NCBI RefSeq assembly: GCF_027744825.2
Contig: NC_071336.1
Location: forward strand, 25,080,501-25,144,500
DNA: 64,000 nt
Direction of reading: 5' to 3'
From: Synchiropus splendidus
Lineage: Eukaryota; Chordata; Actinopteri; Syngnathiformes; Callionymidae
Shown here: positions 1 to 11,430 of the stretch, in pieces
Layout of the letters: the number at the start of each line of letters is the position of its first letter
How positions within the stretch are numbered: position 1 is the first letter of the stretch
Notes under the pieces: generated by a model
What the model saw: the letters and a program-made list of their open reading frames with translations, nothing else
Database searches by the model: none
What the model was told of the DNA's origin: nothing
Made by a program: the position numbers and the translations under genes

Positions 1-580
1 TGTTTGAGCCAGAACGCTGCACGGAAGGGAATTTGCCATTTTGAAGTTGATGTTCACATGCTGGCATCTTTTAAGTTTGATCTCAATTCACCACAAAATC
101 CTGGACTTCCATTTAACTTTTGTCAAAAATAAATTGCTTTGTATCCCACAATACAGTGCATCTCACTGTAGCTGTGTTATCTAAGACGCCTTCAGTCAGG
201 GCAGAATATTATTGGTATCAGTGAAGGAAAACTGAAAAGATGGGTGTACAAGTGGATAGGATTCCTGAATGAAAGCGCCTATAGCTGGGAAACATCTCCC
301 AACTTCCAGGATCACACAATATCTAGATAAAAATGGGCCTGACTACTGGCCACACTTGAACATGGAGCTCAGTGGTCACAAGTTAGTGTGAAGGATTGTG
401 TATTTCACGTAACAGTCATCAAGATGAGTGACTGCAACGTGGACATCGTGAAATTCACATCAGCTTCACTTCACTTCACCTACATCAATACAGTTGCCAA
501 ACTGGGCACTTACTCTCTGAAACTGTCAATTTTCCAAACATTCTTGGCTGCTTTATTCGGAAAAGTGGAAACAAATCTTT
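1..580. other. no gene seen
   Basis: Unique-looking AT-rich DNA. The open frame at 388-588 is short, ends in MITE sequence and resembles nothing. Confidence 0.5.
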
Positions 581-757
581 TGGTGTGAAGGGTAGATGAG
601 GTTTCATGAAACGGTGTTGTGATTTTCAGAGGCCACCAGATGGCACTGTTTCTGATGGCACATTTCTAAAACAAGAGCGCAACCTAGTGGCTTCTAAAAA
701 TTAGGACACTGTTTCATCATCCCTGCAGTTTCATGATACCACATCTACCCATCACTA
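581..757 (+). mobile_element. hAT-type MITE, copy 1
   Basis: Inverted-repeat element with left end TGGTGTGAAGGGTAGATGAGG (variant) and right end CATCTACCCATCACTA. The left internal motif CCACCAGATGGCAC is intact; the right one is decayed (rc CCACTAGGTTGCGC). Confidence 0.75.
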
Positions 758-3700
758 GTGTACTGGGGAAATAATGTAATATTTTGGATGCAGGCCTTCA
801 AAAAATGTTTTGTGCATATTTATGAAAATTACACACTTTGTTTGTATTGTGATGTATTTAGAAGGTTAATATTTGTATTTTTTGTATCATATTTTCAACC
901 AATATCAATATTTTTCAAACTCAGATGTATTGTTAATTCAGTATGTCAAAATAATTTGACTTTACATTCACACAGCTGAAATTGTGCTGAAAAGATATCC
1001 CCAAAATCACAAGTTTGGATATGAAGGTAAAAATCAAAACACGGAATCTCCAAGGATTCAGGTGCGTAACCTATCGTCAAAAACACAACCTCGAAACGGC
1101 CATAGACATTTCATGTTCAGGCGATAAGGGCTATTTTGGCAGCTTCTAAATGTAACTTGGAAAGTAATCTTAGTTTCTTTTAAGTGATCTTAGTTTCTTT
1201 TAAATTCAGGTGATCGATAAAGTAACAAAGTTACTTTTGAAGGGAGTCATCAGTAGTTGGATACGTTTTTCAGAGAAATTGTGGCAACACTTTTGATGAG
1301 TGGTGTGAAGCCATGATGCAAAAGAGAATCTGACATAATGTAACAAAGTGTCAGACGATTGATCGCGACGTTGAGAACGTCGTATGCTGAAACATGGTAA
1401 ATGGAATGCTGAAATTCCATATATTCTTGTTGAAGTAGGTGCAATTCTACACCTCCATCGTAAAAGCCCCTCCATCACTGTGTGGTATTTGGTTGCTACT
1501 GCCAGACGAGGATTGATTCAGCAGAGATGGTGGCTGCAGGATGGGACTCTTGCATCCCTCCATGACCTGTGCCACGATCTGATCCAGACACGCAGGTAGG
1601 ATTGCAGTCAACCGCTCTCACCATTGATGATTAAACCATAGCAATAATGAAACTAACTGAACTGCTTGACTTGAATATATGTTTTCTTATTGAAAAGTTT
1701 TCTGTCCAAAGTTGCCCCAGGCAAATAACTTCACACTGCAAAATAATCCCACTGCTATTTGTTGGCATAAACTATGAATGTTAAGTTGGTAGAACTGACA
1801 TTTGAGACAATAATGTGGGGGTTGCACAGCAAAGGAAGCTGTTTTTGGTTGGCGTTTTTGGTTTGCTCCAAAACAATTTGTGCTTTGGTTGCTGGTGCTC
1901 ATTATAGTTGGGGTAAGAATCGAGTTGGAGTTCACTCAAGTGTTTATTTTCAGGAAATAGTGATGGGGCGTGGGAAGAAATGATGCTCGGGAGGGTCATG
2001 TGGATCTATATCGACACAGAATAGAAGAAATGGGTTCCAGTCCAGCGCACAACATACTTGTACTTGTTGTAAGTAAAACAAAATATCTGACATTACTCAG
2101 TCCCTCCAGGATTTATTTATTTTTGCACCCAAAAATGCCTGATTTATTTTTTATTTTTTCAATTGCGGTGAAAGTCGTGATCATTTGTGGTTGTAGAACA
2201 GCAAAACTGCAAAAAATAAATACTCGTGCCAGTTTTTAACTTAAAAAAAACCCCAGACTGCATGTATTAAATGCAAAATGCACACATAAATGTATGCACA
2301 GATTTAAAAAATCATGGCAAACATGGATGGGCAGAGGCTAAGAGGTTCAGGGGAATATTTGTGTCTATGGCTGGAATTGTTCCAGCCAATTAAAACAGTA
2401 ACTCATGATATGTTCCACAGGGTCAGTGGAGTGTCAGAAATAGCGTGGAGAGAGATGGATCTCGCGGTCAGCCCTGTTTGTTTATGTCCGCCCCCGACAG
2501 TGTTTGGGTGACGGCACGCTGCACTAGTGAGTTCCGTTGTTTAATTCCGTTGTAGGTAAATTATTGAACAGATGGGTTGTGATGTTTTTGACAGTAAGCA
2601 GGAAAACATGAACGTAACAACAATCATCAGTTGGTGGCGGCAATGCTCGGTCTCCCCACCTTAAGAAAATGTACCTCCACCATCAATCCATTTAAATCCC
2701 CGGAATTTGGTCCTTTATGAATGGATGTGAATGGATCGACCACACCTGAATCGCGACCATTGGCAGCAATATTTGAGGGCAAATGTGAGCGTCTAGTCTA
2801 GCTTCGCACATGACTTCATCTCAACAAAATCACGTCGCCTTCAATTTTTAAGTTTTGTGTTATCTCAACTTTTTAATTTTTTGACCCTGCACTTTAACTG
2901 ATGATCGCTTGTTCATCCCGCATTTGCCTTTTTCTGCATTTCGTTTCTTATTTCTGATTCACCATTCTTAAAAAAAGATATATACTCTTTTTTTTTTTTT
3001 TTTTTTTTACTGAACTTTACCAGAGAACGAACGTGTCTTTGGCTAAAATTATGATCATTTAAGTTGAAAATTTGACCCTTTTTCATTCTGTTCCAAACTT
3101 GAAATGGAGAAAGTTGTGACTGTTGCTGCAGAGATTCACAAATCTTGGAGAGCTGACTGGAGTCTGACAGTAAAATAATAGAGTTTCGAGACCTGGAGCA
3201 GCCACTAATCCTGTTGTGCAAAGCTGCGCTCAGCGTGCAGAAATACTCGGCATCAGCAATGTAAGACAATAATCTTCTGAAGTCATTTTCCTGTCAGAGA
3301 AAAAGGCTCCACTATTTAACTCCGATTATTTGGGGATCATGATGCGAAACTGTGAAAGAGCATGTGAAGGGTTGTTCCTGGGGAAATGAGGCACACTGTT
3401 GTTGAATTGTTCCAATTTTGGTGAGAGGCGCTCAGACAATTTTAGGGATTTGTAATGCTGGCTTTTTTCAAATCAAGCAAGAGCTGGCAGCTCAGGCGAC
3501 ACCTTCGGGGTGTCAGGATGCTAACGCTGCTCAAACTTAGGCCCAAACGCAAAGTCTGCTCCAAAGAGCGGCACACGGAAAGCAGCTTAGGAAGCCTGAG
3601 AATGTGCCGACTGGCAGAAAAACTACAATATTTTGGTCCTTTTCCATTTGGTTTTGTCCCATTTCACTGTGCTGCCTTCAGCTACATGGCTGAGAAAGAC

Positions 3701-5565
3701 TAGCTTTGTGAAATTAACTCAATTACTGCTTAAAATCATCAAATGGAAATATAATATTCAGAAATAGTGCTGTTTGGATGTTGTGTTGTTGCTTATGTCA
3801 TGTAATTTATGATTTATTTGCTTGTGAAAATACATAATTATTTGGACTACAAAGCAAAGCACCTGCTAAAGATACTAAATTATCAAAGGTAGTAGCTAGC
3901 AAACATTAGCTGACAACACTTACCGTGACCCCTGACCATCAAGTGAGAACCTGTGATGATCATTGTAGTTTTCTAATACATCTCACAAGACCTTAAGTCA
4001 CTTTTGATGCCTGCCATCTTTCCACATTGACCGAGTACATATGTGAGATCTATGGCGTGTCTCAAGCCGGATCAGAAAGTATTTATCTCTCCATTGACTA
4101 CCGTTCATATTTTTTGTTTCCAGTGAGGTGGAAATAAATGGGTGTGACTCCACATAAAGGAGGGCGAACCCTGGAAACCTTCACTTCATTGGTTCTCGTG
4201 GTCAGAAACATAACAATAATGGGAGCTTTTTTTAGGATTTATTTTACTCTTCTAAGATTATCCTAAAGAATCATTAGGTCTGGTGTGTTTCCAGAGTGGA
4301 TTTGTCACAATAATTGGACCCGAAAAAGGTCCCAGGACCGGTTGTCTGTTTGTCTTTTTGTTGTTTCTTTCACATTTTTTTAGTTTTAATTACTGCTAAA
4401 AACCACCATCAGTATGCGCCCTGTCCCTGTCTTTGATGTTGTTGAGCTTCGTTCTCTTTGTTGTGTCACGTGTGGTCACATGAGATTTCTGTCTTGGAAG
4501 ATGAGCTTGTCGATACAGTGGGTGCACCGGAGACAAAACAATAAACGGCGGATTTTTTTCATCTTCATGTGTTGGGTCTGAGACAGATTTTGAAAATCCT
4601 TTTCAGTGTTGCCCCATTGAGTCAGTGTACTGGAAAAGCACTGTGAAAGCATTCACCTCCACCAAAATGCATGTTTAATAGAACTTTATAAAAGCATGCT
4701 ATCAAATCAATAAAACAATTTTCATGTTTCAGGAGCGGTGTTTACTCATGACAAAAAATTAAATAAATAGCTCCTTGTGGGGATGCGAACTCATGTTACA
4801 GGCATCCTGAGCAGCAAACAGCTGTCTATATAACCTTCCTAAATCGAGAAGTAACAACAGGACACCACCAAAATTTCATTCAGTTATCCTGAAAATTTCA
4901 TTCAAACATGTTTATAACTCCAGTTATTAATTTTTCACTGAAACTGCAGCACAATTTAAAGGCTTCATTCCACCCACAGTGCTGTTTTGCAACTCCTCCA
5001 ACTGAGAACATTGTGAACATATTTGCTTGGAGTAAGCTCTTAATATCTGCCAGTGCTATGCTGTATTTACACCAAGTGTCCAGTATGCTTTTATGAATAT
5101 TTACATGATTACATCAAAGCCGATCATGTACCAATTTGCTCATGATTTTTAATGTGTTTTCCTTGAGGCAACACTGCGGGAAATGTATACATTTTTTATA
5201 TACACACATACTACCAACTCATGTCTACAGATGTCACAGATGAACAAATGAGGATTTTAGTAGCGGTTAATGAGTATTAGTTAGTCAAAATCTGGGTCAA
5301 TGTAAACGCTGCAGCGATAACAATTACTCCAATTATGATTACATTGCAAATAGCAAATATGAAAAGTGTCTCTTTTGGGACACCATATGAATGAATGAAT
5401 GTTCTCTACTACTACGGAGCATTGGGGCTGACCTTAATGAAGAGTAGTGCCACAGATCTAACCTGCCACTTATTGTTACGTCTTACGAGACCTTTGCTGT
5501 TGTAGCTAGAAACATTCAAAACTAAATGTGACTAGGTAAATGAAAGACTGTACCAATTTTTTCGA
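758..5565. other. no gene seen; minor repeats
   Basis: Holds a tandem GATCTTAGTTTCTTTTAA duplication at about 1168-1203 and a 19-20 nt poly-T at about 2989. A possible LINE shred lies at about 1500-1600 (translating WLQDGTLASLHDL, like polymerase tails). No splice-bounded exon recognised. Confidence 0.4.
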
Positions 5566-5742
5566 GTACACTTGATGGCACTGTGTGTTCAGATATGATG
5601 TGAGGTTTCATTGAATTCGTTCAAGTTCAAGAATTTTACAGCAGACAGTGCCATCTGGTGGCCACTGAAAGTCAGGACACTGTTTCATGAAACCTCATTA
5701 ACCCTTCAATACTGAGTCATGTAACCTCATCGACCTATCACA
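5566..5742. mobile_element. hAT-type MITE, copy 2 (left end decayed)
   Basis: Shares the ATGATGTGAGGTTTCATTGA centre and a right half with CATCTGGTGGCCACTGAAAG. The right motif reads CCACCAGATGGCAC in reverse complement. The left terminus is lost. Confidence 0.65.
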
Positions 5743-7938
5743 ACCAAGTACTTCCCCATTGTCATCAAATGGTTTTAAAGCCTTCAGCCATATCTCTCCT
5801 ATTTAGTCCCATTTGCTGCAGTTCACATCATTCAGATCATAAAAAGTGGTTGGCAGCAAAACAGTGGCAAAATAAATAAGGTAACAAACTGAAAAACAGT
5901 GTGATATCATTTGGAAAAAAAAAACAGTCCAACAACTAAACAAGATTTTGTAAAATCCTATTCCCATGATATAAAAGTGAATTGTGCGATATTCTTCAGA
6001 GAAGCCTCCCAAAATCTGCTCGACACTTGTTGACAAATCAGCTTATCTTGTCCAAAACAATCTGACCTCAAACTTTTCTCTGCTCCATACAATGTAATTT
6101 GTCCATATTACATTATATGTCCGATGTTTAAGAGGCAATATACAGCATCACTGATGAGCTTATAACAGTTTTATGTGAATGTTCTTCACTGAAGAAGATC
6201 AAAGGAGCGGCATATAATCCTTTATTTTTTCTTCTTTTCTTCCTTTTTTTATGAATCCCCAACCAACCACACAGGACATGACAGTGGAAATGCATGATTA
6301 TTCAAGGGAACTGTGCACAAATGCGATGCTCTTCACCCTCACCTGTGACGGCTCAGTTCATTTGAAGATCACCAATTTATCTACAAGTCTGAATCACAGT
6401 GGAACGGTTGATGCCTCGCGCCGCGCTGTTTCAGCAATTATTACTGAGACAGACTGAATGCTATGATGACCGTGGCAGGCGAGAATTCTTTTCCAGTGAG
6501 TGCAAGGAGCCGCATGCAGAGATGAGTGAAGTGACTAGACAGTTCTGGCCGTGCTGAAGCTGTTGTGGCATGAGGCTGAGGTGAATGACAATTAATCTGT
6601 CTGATCTGAGAGAAGCATAGGATGTGGATTTTCAGTGTGGATGTTTTTTTTAAGATTTCAATGTAATGGGAAAAGTTGAGAAGAGTCCAGAAAATATCAG
6701 CTGGAGCTGCAGCAGCAGGAGGCGCGTATCGACAGATTCCTTACGCTGGGTATGGATTTTGGTTTTATTAGAACAGGATAACATGCAGCAGAGCAAAGAT
6801 CTACTGTCAGATCAATTTGCTTCTGAAGCTCACCTTTGCAAATGAACATAAAGCGCTCTACTGAGGATATAGGAGCGTTTCTACAGGCGGGAAGAATAAT
6901 CCAATTTGGTACTGATGATGATATTGTCCGTTCAATAATCTCCGAACATTTGTTCAGAAGCGGGTCGATAAGAGCAGGTACTTTTTAATAGGATTTTGTC
7001 GGCCCATCATTAACGTCTGCCTCTTTGCATCACTGGTGGAACCCAAAGTCCATGGGCTAAACCAAGTCCAGCAAGTCATTTCAAAGTCCTCGCCAGTGCA
7101 TAAGTGTGTTAAGATGTGATGTTTCCTTCACTGTTTCAACAGAGGCATCTGTGGCAGATATCATTATTGTTCCTGTTCCTTAAATGGTTACTATGATGTG
7201 CAGGATAAATGGAAGAAACAAGTAAACAAGAACACACATTCTAATGACATGTTAGCAAGTGATCATTATCACGTGGTGGTTTGTTCAACTGCTTATTAAC
7301 AGAGGCAATATTGAACTGATTTAATGATGTCAATACTCTCAATACTTGTCTGGCAGGATTCATCTCTCCCATGTGTCAGCGGACCACAACGCTCCATGAT
7401 GCACTTCATTTGGGGTTCAAACTGACAAACCAACAAATGATCTGGGTGGGTTATTTTGGCCTCTTTCACCTGTGGAAACACCCTCAAATAAGTAATGACC
7501 GGAGAAAAACTGAAGGCTCACTGATGGAAACACAATATAAGCGGCTAATAAGAATGTCACCAAGTGAGCTGCCTCCTGACACTCAACTTCTGCACAGGAC
7601 TTGCCCGAGTGGCCTGCAGGCTTCTGGAGAGCCCCATATTCATGTAGGCAAACATCCAAGCGGTTGAAAGCTTCCACAGTAGGTGTCCTCAAATTCAGTA
7701 CGAAGCTTTACATGAGCACGTTGTCCCAGCCATCATGGGGGTGGGGGCTCCTGAAGCATGTGGCTCCCCAGGAACAAGTGTGGATCACAATGGCAAGCGA
7801 GAGAAAATAAAAGTCTGAAGAGTTTATTTGTGTTAGTTTCTATATGTTTTACTTGACTTTACTTTCAAAGCCTTTTGGAAAAGATACATAGGTACTTTAT
7901 TCTTCTCACAGGGAGAAATTCACTTAAAATGATACAAC
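5743..7938. other. no gene seen
   Basis: Unique-looking sequence. About 6620-7010 is repeat-free and somewhat GC-richer, possibly non-coding conserved, but without firm evidence. Open frames near 7371-7810 overlap on both strands and look like chance. Confidence 0.4.
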
Positions 7939-8010
7939 TGCGATGGCCGGGAATCGAACCCGGGTCAACTGCTTGGAAGGCAGCTATGCTCACCACTATA
8001 CCACCATCGC
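7939..8010 (-). tRNA. tRNA-Gly (anticodon TCC), copy 1
   Basis: 72 nt on the minus strand. The acceptor stem GCGATGG pairs with CCATCGC and the discriminator base is A. The anticodon loop CTTCCAA gives TCC (glycine). A-box TGGTATAGTGG and B-box GGTTCGATTCC act as the internal RNA polymerase III promoter. A four-T terminator follows about 9 nt after the 3' end (AAAA on + at 7926-7929). A (TG)n run abuts the 5' end. It is identical to the copy 397 bp away, and both look intact. Confidence 0.97.
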
Positions 8011-8012
8011 AA

Positions 8013-8045
8013 TATATGTGTGTGTGTGTGTGTGTGTGTGTATAT
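8013..8045. repeat. (TG)n microsatellite
   Basis: About 13 TG dinucleotides with short TA runs at each side, directly against the 5' end of tRNA copy 1. Confidence 0.9.
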
Positions 8046-8335
8046 TCCTGTGTCAGCCAGAAATGTCACTTTGGAGAGAAGCAGATGATGCACGTGTCTG
8101 ATCATGGCATCATATAGTGGATCGCTGGATCACTCACATAGCGAAGTGTGAGAGGATTAATTTATCATTTCATGGACCAATAAAGTCTTTTCTTTTTTTT
8201 TCATTTTTCCCAAATTGTGTTTTTCCATTAAATTTTTGAGGAATTGCATTTTTTCTAACTTTCAGTTTGGTTTCAACTAAATACATGTCGTTTTGAACGT
8301 AGGTCAAAGATCAGCTTACAGAGAAAAGTGATGAC

Positions 8336-8407
8336 TGCGATGGCCGGGAATCGAACCCGGGTCAACTGCTTGGAAGGCAGCTATGCTCACCACTATACCA
8401 CCATCGC
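8336..8407 (-). tRNA. tRNA-Gly (anticodon TCC), copy 2
   Basis: 72 nt, identical base for base to copy 1, with the same stems, anticodon TCC and internal A and B boxes. A T4 terminator lies about 8 nt downstream (AAAA on + at 8324-8327). The flanks differ from copy 1, so only the gene body (or a very short unit) is shared. Confidence 0.97.
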
Positions 8408-8480
8408 TGCAAAGCAAGTACAGGTCTAGACTTAGTGTTTGGGATATCGTTCTAACAGGGGAAAAAAAATAAAATGAAAT

Positions 8481-8483
<3 letters not shown>

Positions 8484-8567
<84 letters not shown>
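8484..8567. repeat. (TA)n microsatellite
   Basis: About 40 uninterrupted TA dinucleotides. It creates a false minus-strand Tyr-Ile open frame. Confidence 0.95.
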
Positions 8568-8570
<3 letters not shown>

Positions 8571-8832
8571 CACTTATTACAGTAATATAAGATAACATAT
8601 AAGATAACGTAATGATCTTGTATGATTGTCTTTAAACTAATATTTTATTGTTTAAATGTATGTATGGGTCCATCATTCAGTAACATACCAAATTCATTCA
8701 AACTGAAAAATGTGCCTTACTTGTGGCAAATATTCTTAGACCATTAAACTGCGATTAATTGAGATTAATTAATTGCAAATTCTCTAATTAACTAGATTAT
8801 TTTTTTATTCAAATCCCATCCCTGTTTTAAAC

Positions 8833-9883
8833 ACAACGTATGTTGACGAAAGTATTCACTCACCCATCAAAATACTCCATGGCCACTGTATAAGATCAAG
8901 CACCAGGGCATGCAGAACTATTTGGGAAACAATGGGCTGCTCTCAGGAGCTCAGTGAATTCCAGCATGGAACTGTGATAGGATGCCACCCCTTCAACAAA
9001 TCCAGTCGTGAAATTCCCTAAATATTCCACAGTCAATGCTGTACTGTAAGAACGTGGAAGAGTTTGGGAACAACAGCAACTCAGCCAGCAAAGCAATCGG
9101 CCACATAATCTGATGAAGGGGGTCAGCGAATGCTGCACATAGTGCAAAGAGGTCAGCAGCTTTCTTCAGTCAATCGATACAGACCTTCAAGCATCATGAG
9201 GCCTTTGGATTAGCTCAAGCATAGTGCACTGAGAGCATCATGCAATGGGTTTCCATGGCCGAGCAGCTGCGTCTAAGCCATATATCATTTAGTCCAATGC
9301 AAAGCGTTATATGCAGTGGCGAAAAGAAGGTTCTCAAGAGTGATTCTGGTGGATGAGTCTGGGATTGGTAGTTGCCAGTAAAACGATACTTGTCTGACAG
9401 TATTGTGCCAAGTGGAGAGCTTGATGGAGGGGGGGATCATGGACCTTTTTTAATACATTTTGGGTGATTCCATGCTCCCAACCTTGTGGGAACAGTTTGG
9501 AGCGGGACCCTTACGCTTCCTACTGTACATGACTGTGCAAAGCAAGCTCCATAAATACATGGTTGACAAGAGTCTAGTATGGATGAACCAGACTGGTAAA
9601 CATCCTGGTCCTGACCTGAACGCAACAGAACATGTTTGAGTTGAATTAGAGCAGAGAGTAACATGTCCGACATCAGTGTGTAACCTCACAAATAAAAAAA
9701 TCCCATGTTCTAAACACACTTCTAAACCTTGTAGACAGCCTCCCCAAATAAGTTAAAGCCTTTATATTATATATACTAGCAATGGATGGACCGACATCAT
9801 ATTGTACCCTATGGATTTGGACTGAGTTGTCACTGTCTTATGCCAGTCAAGTCAGGAGAACAAATACTTTTTCTCATTATAGG
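8833..9883 (+). mobile_element. decayed Tc1/mariner transposon with broken transposase
   Basis: Ends resemble each other (acgaaagtattcactcaccc on the left, gagaacaaatactttttctc on the right). In between lies a transposase relic from about 8932: MGCSQELSEFQHGTVIGCHP at the start, LGTTATQPAK after the first helix-turn-helix, DSMLPTLWEQFG near the catalytic end and GPDLNATEH for the usual SPDLNPIEH. Several stops and frameshifts make it nonfunctional. It belongs to the Tc1-like elements abundant in fish. Confidence 0.85.
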
Positions 9884-10611
9884 TATTTTCTTCAGGCTTC
9901 ATGAACCTTCATGAAAGGGTGTGATTAAACTAAGCTGAAGTGTTTTGACACTTTCATTGCACACGTCTGGATTCCAGCACAGATTGATAAGGAATATTCA
10001 AAACGGTCTCCTCCACCATCCAGGAACGTGGGCCATTAAAAATGCTGAGCACATTCGAGCGTTCAGCCCTTATTATCTCTTTGAGCAGTCTGGTGGGGGA
10101 TAATGTCAAGGGGTTCTCGATAGGTGTCTGCAGTGCAGTTCAGTATTCATGTGTGATATTAGCCTACAGCAACCTGACAAATGTAGATGTGATTCCACAA
10201 GTGCAGCGGAGGGTCACTGCGGTGTCAGGAGTGGATGTTAGCAACGATTCACAAAAATGTCAAAGGAAAATACAGACATTGATAAAAGTTTCAAGCAGAC
10301 TGTCTGGGGCTGCGAGGAAGTGAGTGCTGTCAAAGTCCAGCTGGAAATGGCAATTGTGCGGCATATTTCAGAATGAAACACAGCCGACCAGGAGCATCGG
10401 GGTCCACCGCAAATTGTAGGTGGCCTTGTATGAATTCTTTTTCATGGTTTAGCCTTTTGTCAGGTCTGGCAGACGCTACTAAAGTTGGGACTTCGAGAGA
10501 CAGAGTGGGAGTTATAGATGAATAAAAGACTACCTTATCAGACAGGAAGCGCAGATACAGGTGGCAGCATTGAACATGACTAATGGGTGGCAAAGAGGCC
10601 AAGGTCAGCAG
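9884..10611. other. no gene seen
   Basis: Short overlapping open frames at 10042-10323 and 10330-10602 on opposite strands; no domain or splice pattern. Confidence 0.4.
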
Positions 10612-10858
10612 TATTACTACTGTTCAAAAGTTTGGACACGCATTCTCAATTCTATGTACATTGCAGATTCACACTGAAGCCACCAAAGCTATGAATGCAG
10701 TAAACAAAAGGATATGTAATTACTCAAAATATGTTCTGTATTTTTAGATTCTTAAAAAGTAGCCACCCTTTGCTTTCATTTCTGTTTTGCACATTTGGCA
10801 TTCTCAATGATTCTCAATGAATTTATGAGGTCACCTAAAGTAAAACAGGTGACTGCCT
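10612..10858 (-). mobile_element. Tc1-like transposon end
   Basis: Starts TACTACTGTTCAAAAGTTTG and continues with the characteristic AGCCACCCTTTGCTTT and TTTGGCATTCTCAATG segments of a fish Tc1-like element. Only this terminal part is present. Confidence 0.7.
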
Positions 10859-10984
10859 TATGAAGATTATACAAACAAAGCAAATGATGGTGACTTTGAG
10901 TCATCTACAATCTTTTTTTTTTTCGCTACATAATTACATATTTTCTGCTTTTTACTTCTGGTGTCTTCAGTATGTATCTGCATT

Positions 10985-11230
10985 GTCGAAAGTAAGAATA
11001 ATGAAAAACACTGGTGTGTCCGAAGCTCTCATTGATGCTGTACATCAGAGGGACGTTTATGTGGAGAAGTTGGAAGGCAAAGTTTGGGAGTCCAGATGGT
11101 TTGGACATGTGGAGAGACAACGTTGAATGGTGTTGGATATGGAGATACACAACCAGGAAGGTTCATGGATGTGGTAAACTTGGACATGAAGAGGACAGTT
11201 GTGACACGAGATGAGGGTGGAGAAGATAAA
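10985..11230 (+). mobile_element. LINE 3' end (reverse-transcriptase C-terminus relic)
   Basis: Translation gives RWFGHVERQR, then MVLDMEIHNQEG and MDVVNLDMKR. This resembles the C-terminal tail of fish non-LTR retrotransposon polymerases (WFGHVxRR...PKRRFMDVVKEDM). It is interrupted by a stop and several changes. Confidence 0.6.
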
Positions 11231-11289
11231 CAAACCTATTATTAGTGCTAGATCATTCACTTGATCACACATCAACCACAAACCTCTCA

Positions 11290-11430
11290 CAAGGGCGACA
11301 TAAATCAAATGGTAGAGTGGTCGGCCTGTGACTTACTGTAGAGGTGGCTGGTTCGATCCCTGTTCCTGATGTGTTTGTGTCATTGGGTCCTGAGCAAGAC
11401 ACTTAACCCTGTTTTGCCTACTGTCTTGGA
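11290..11430 (+). mobile_element. tRNA-derived SINE
   Basis: The head contains A-box-like TGGTAGAGTGGTCG and B-box GGTTCGATCCC at tRNA spacing. It is followed by the body sequence GTCCTGAGCAAGACACTTAA, shared by many vertebrate tRNA-SINEs. The 3' boundary is uncertain. Confidence 0.75.

Noticed and set aside
8316..8573. Minus-strand Tyr-Ile open frame
   Set aside because: Product of the (TA)n microsatellite running into the tRNA gene.
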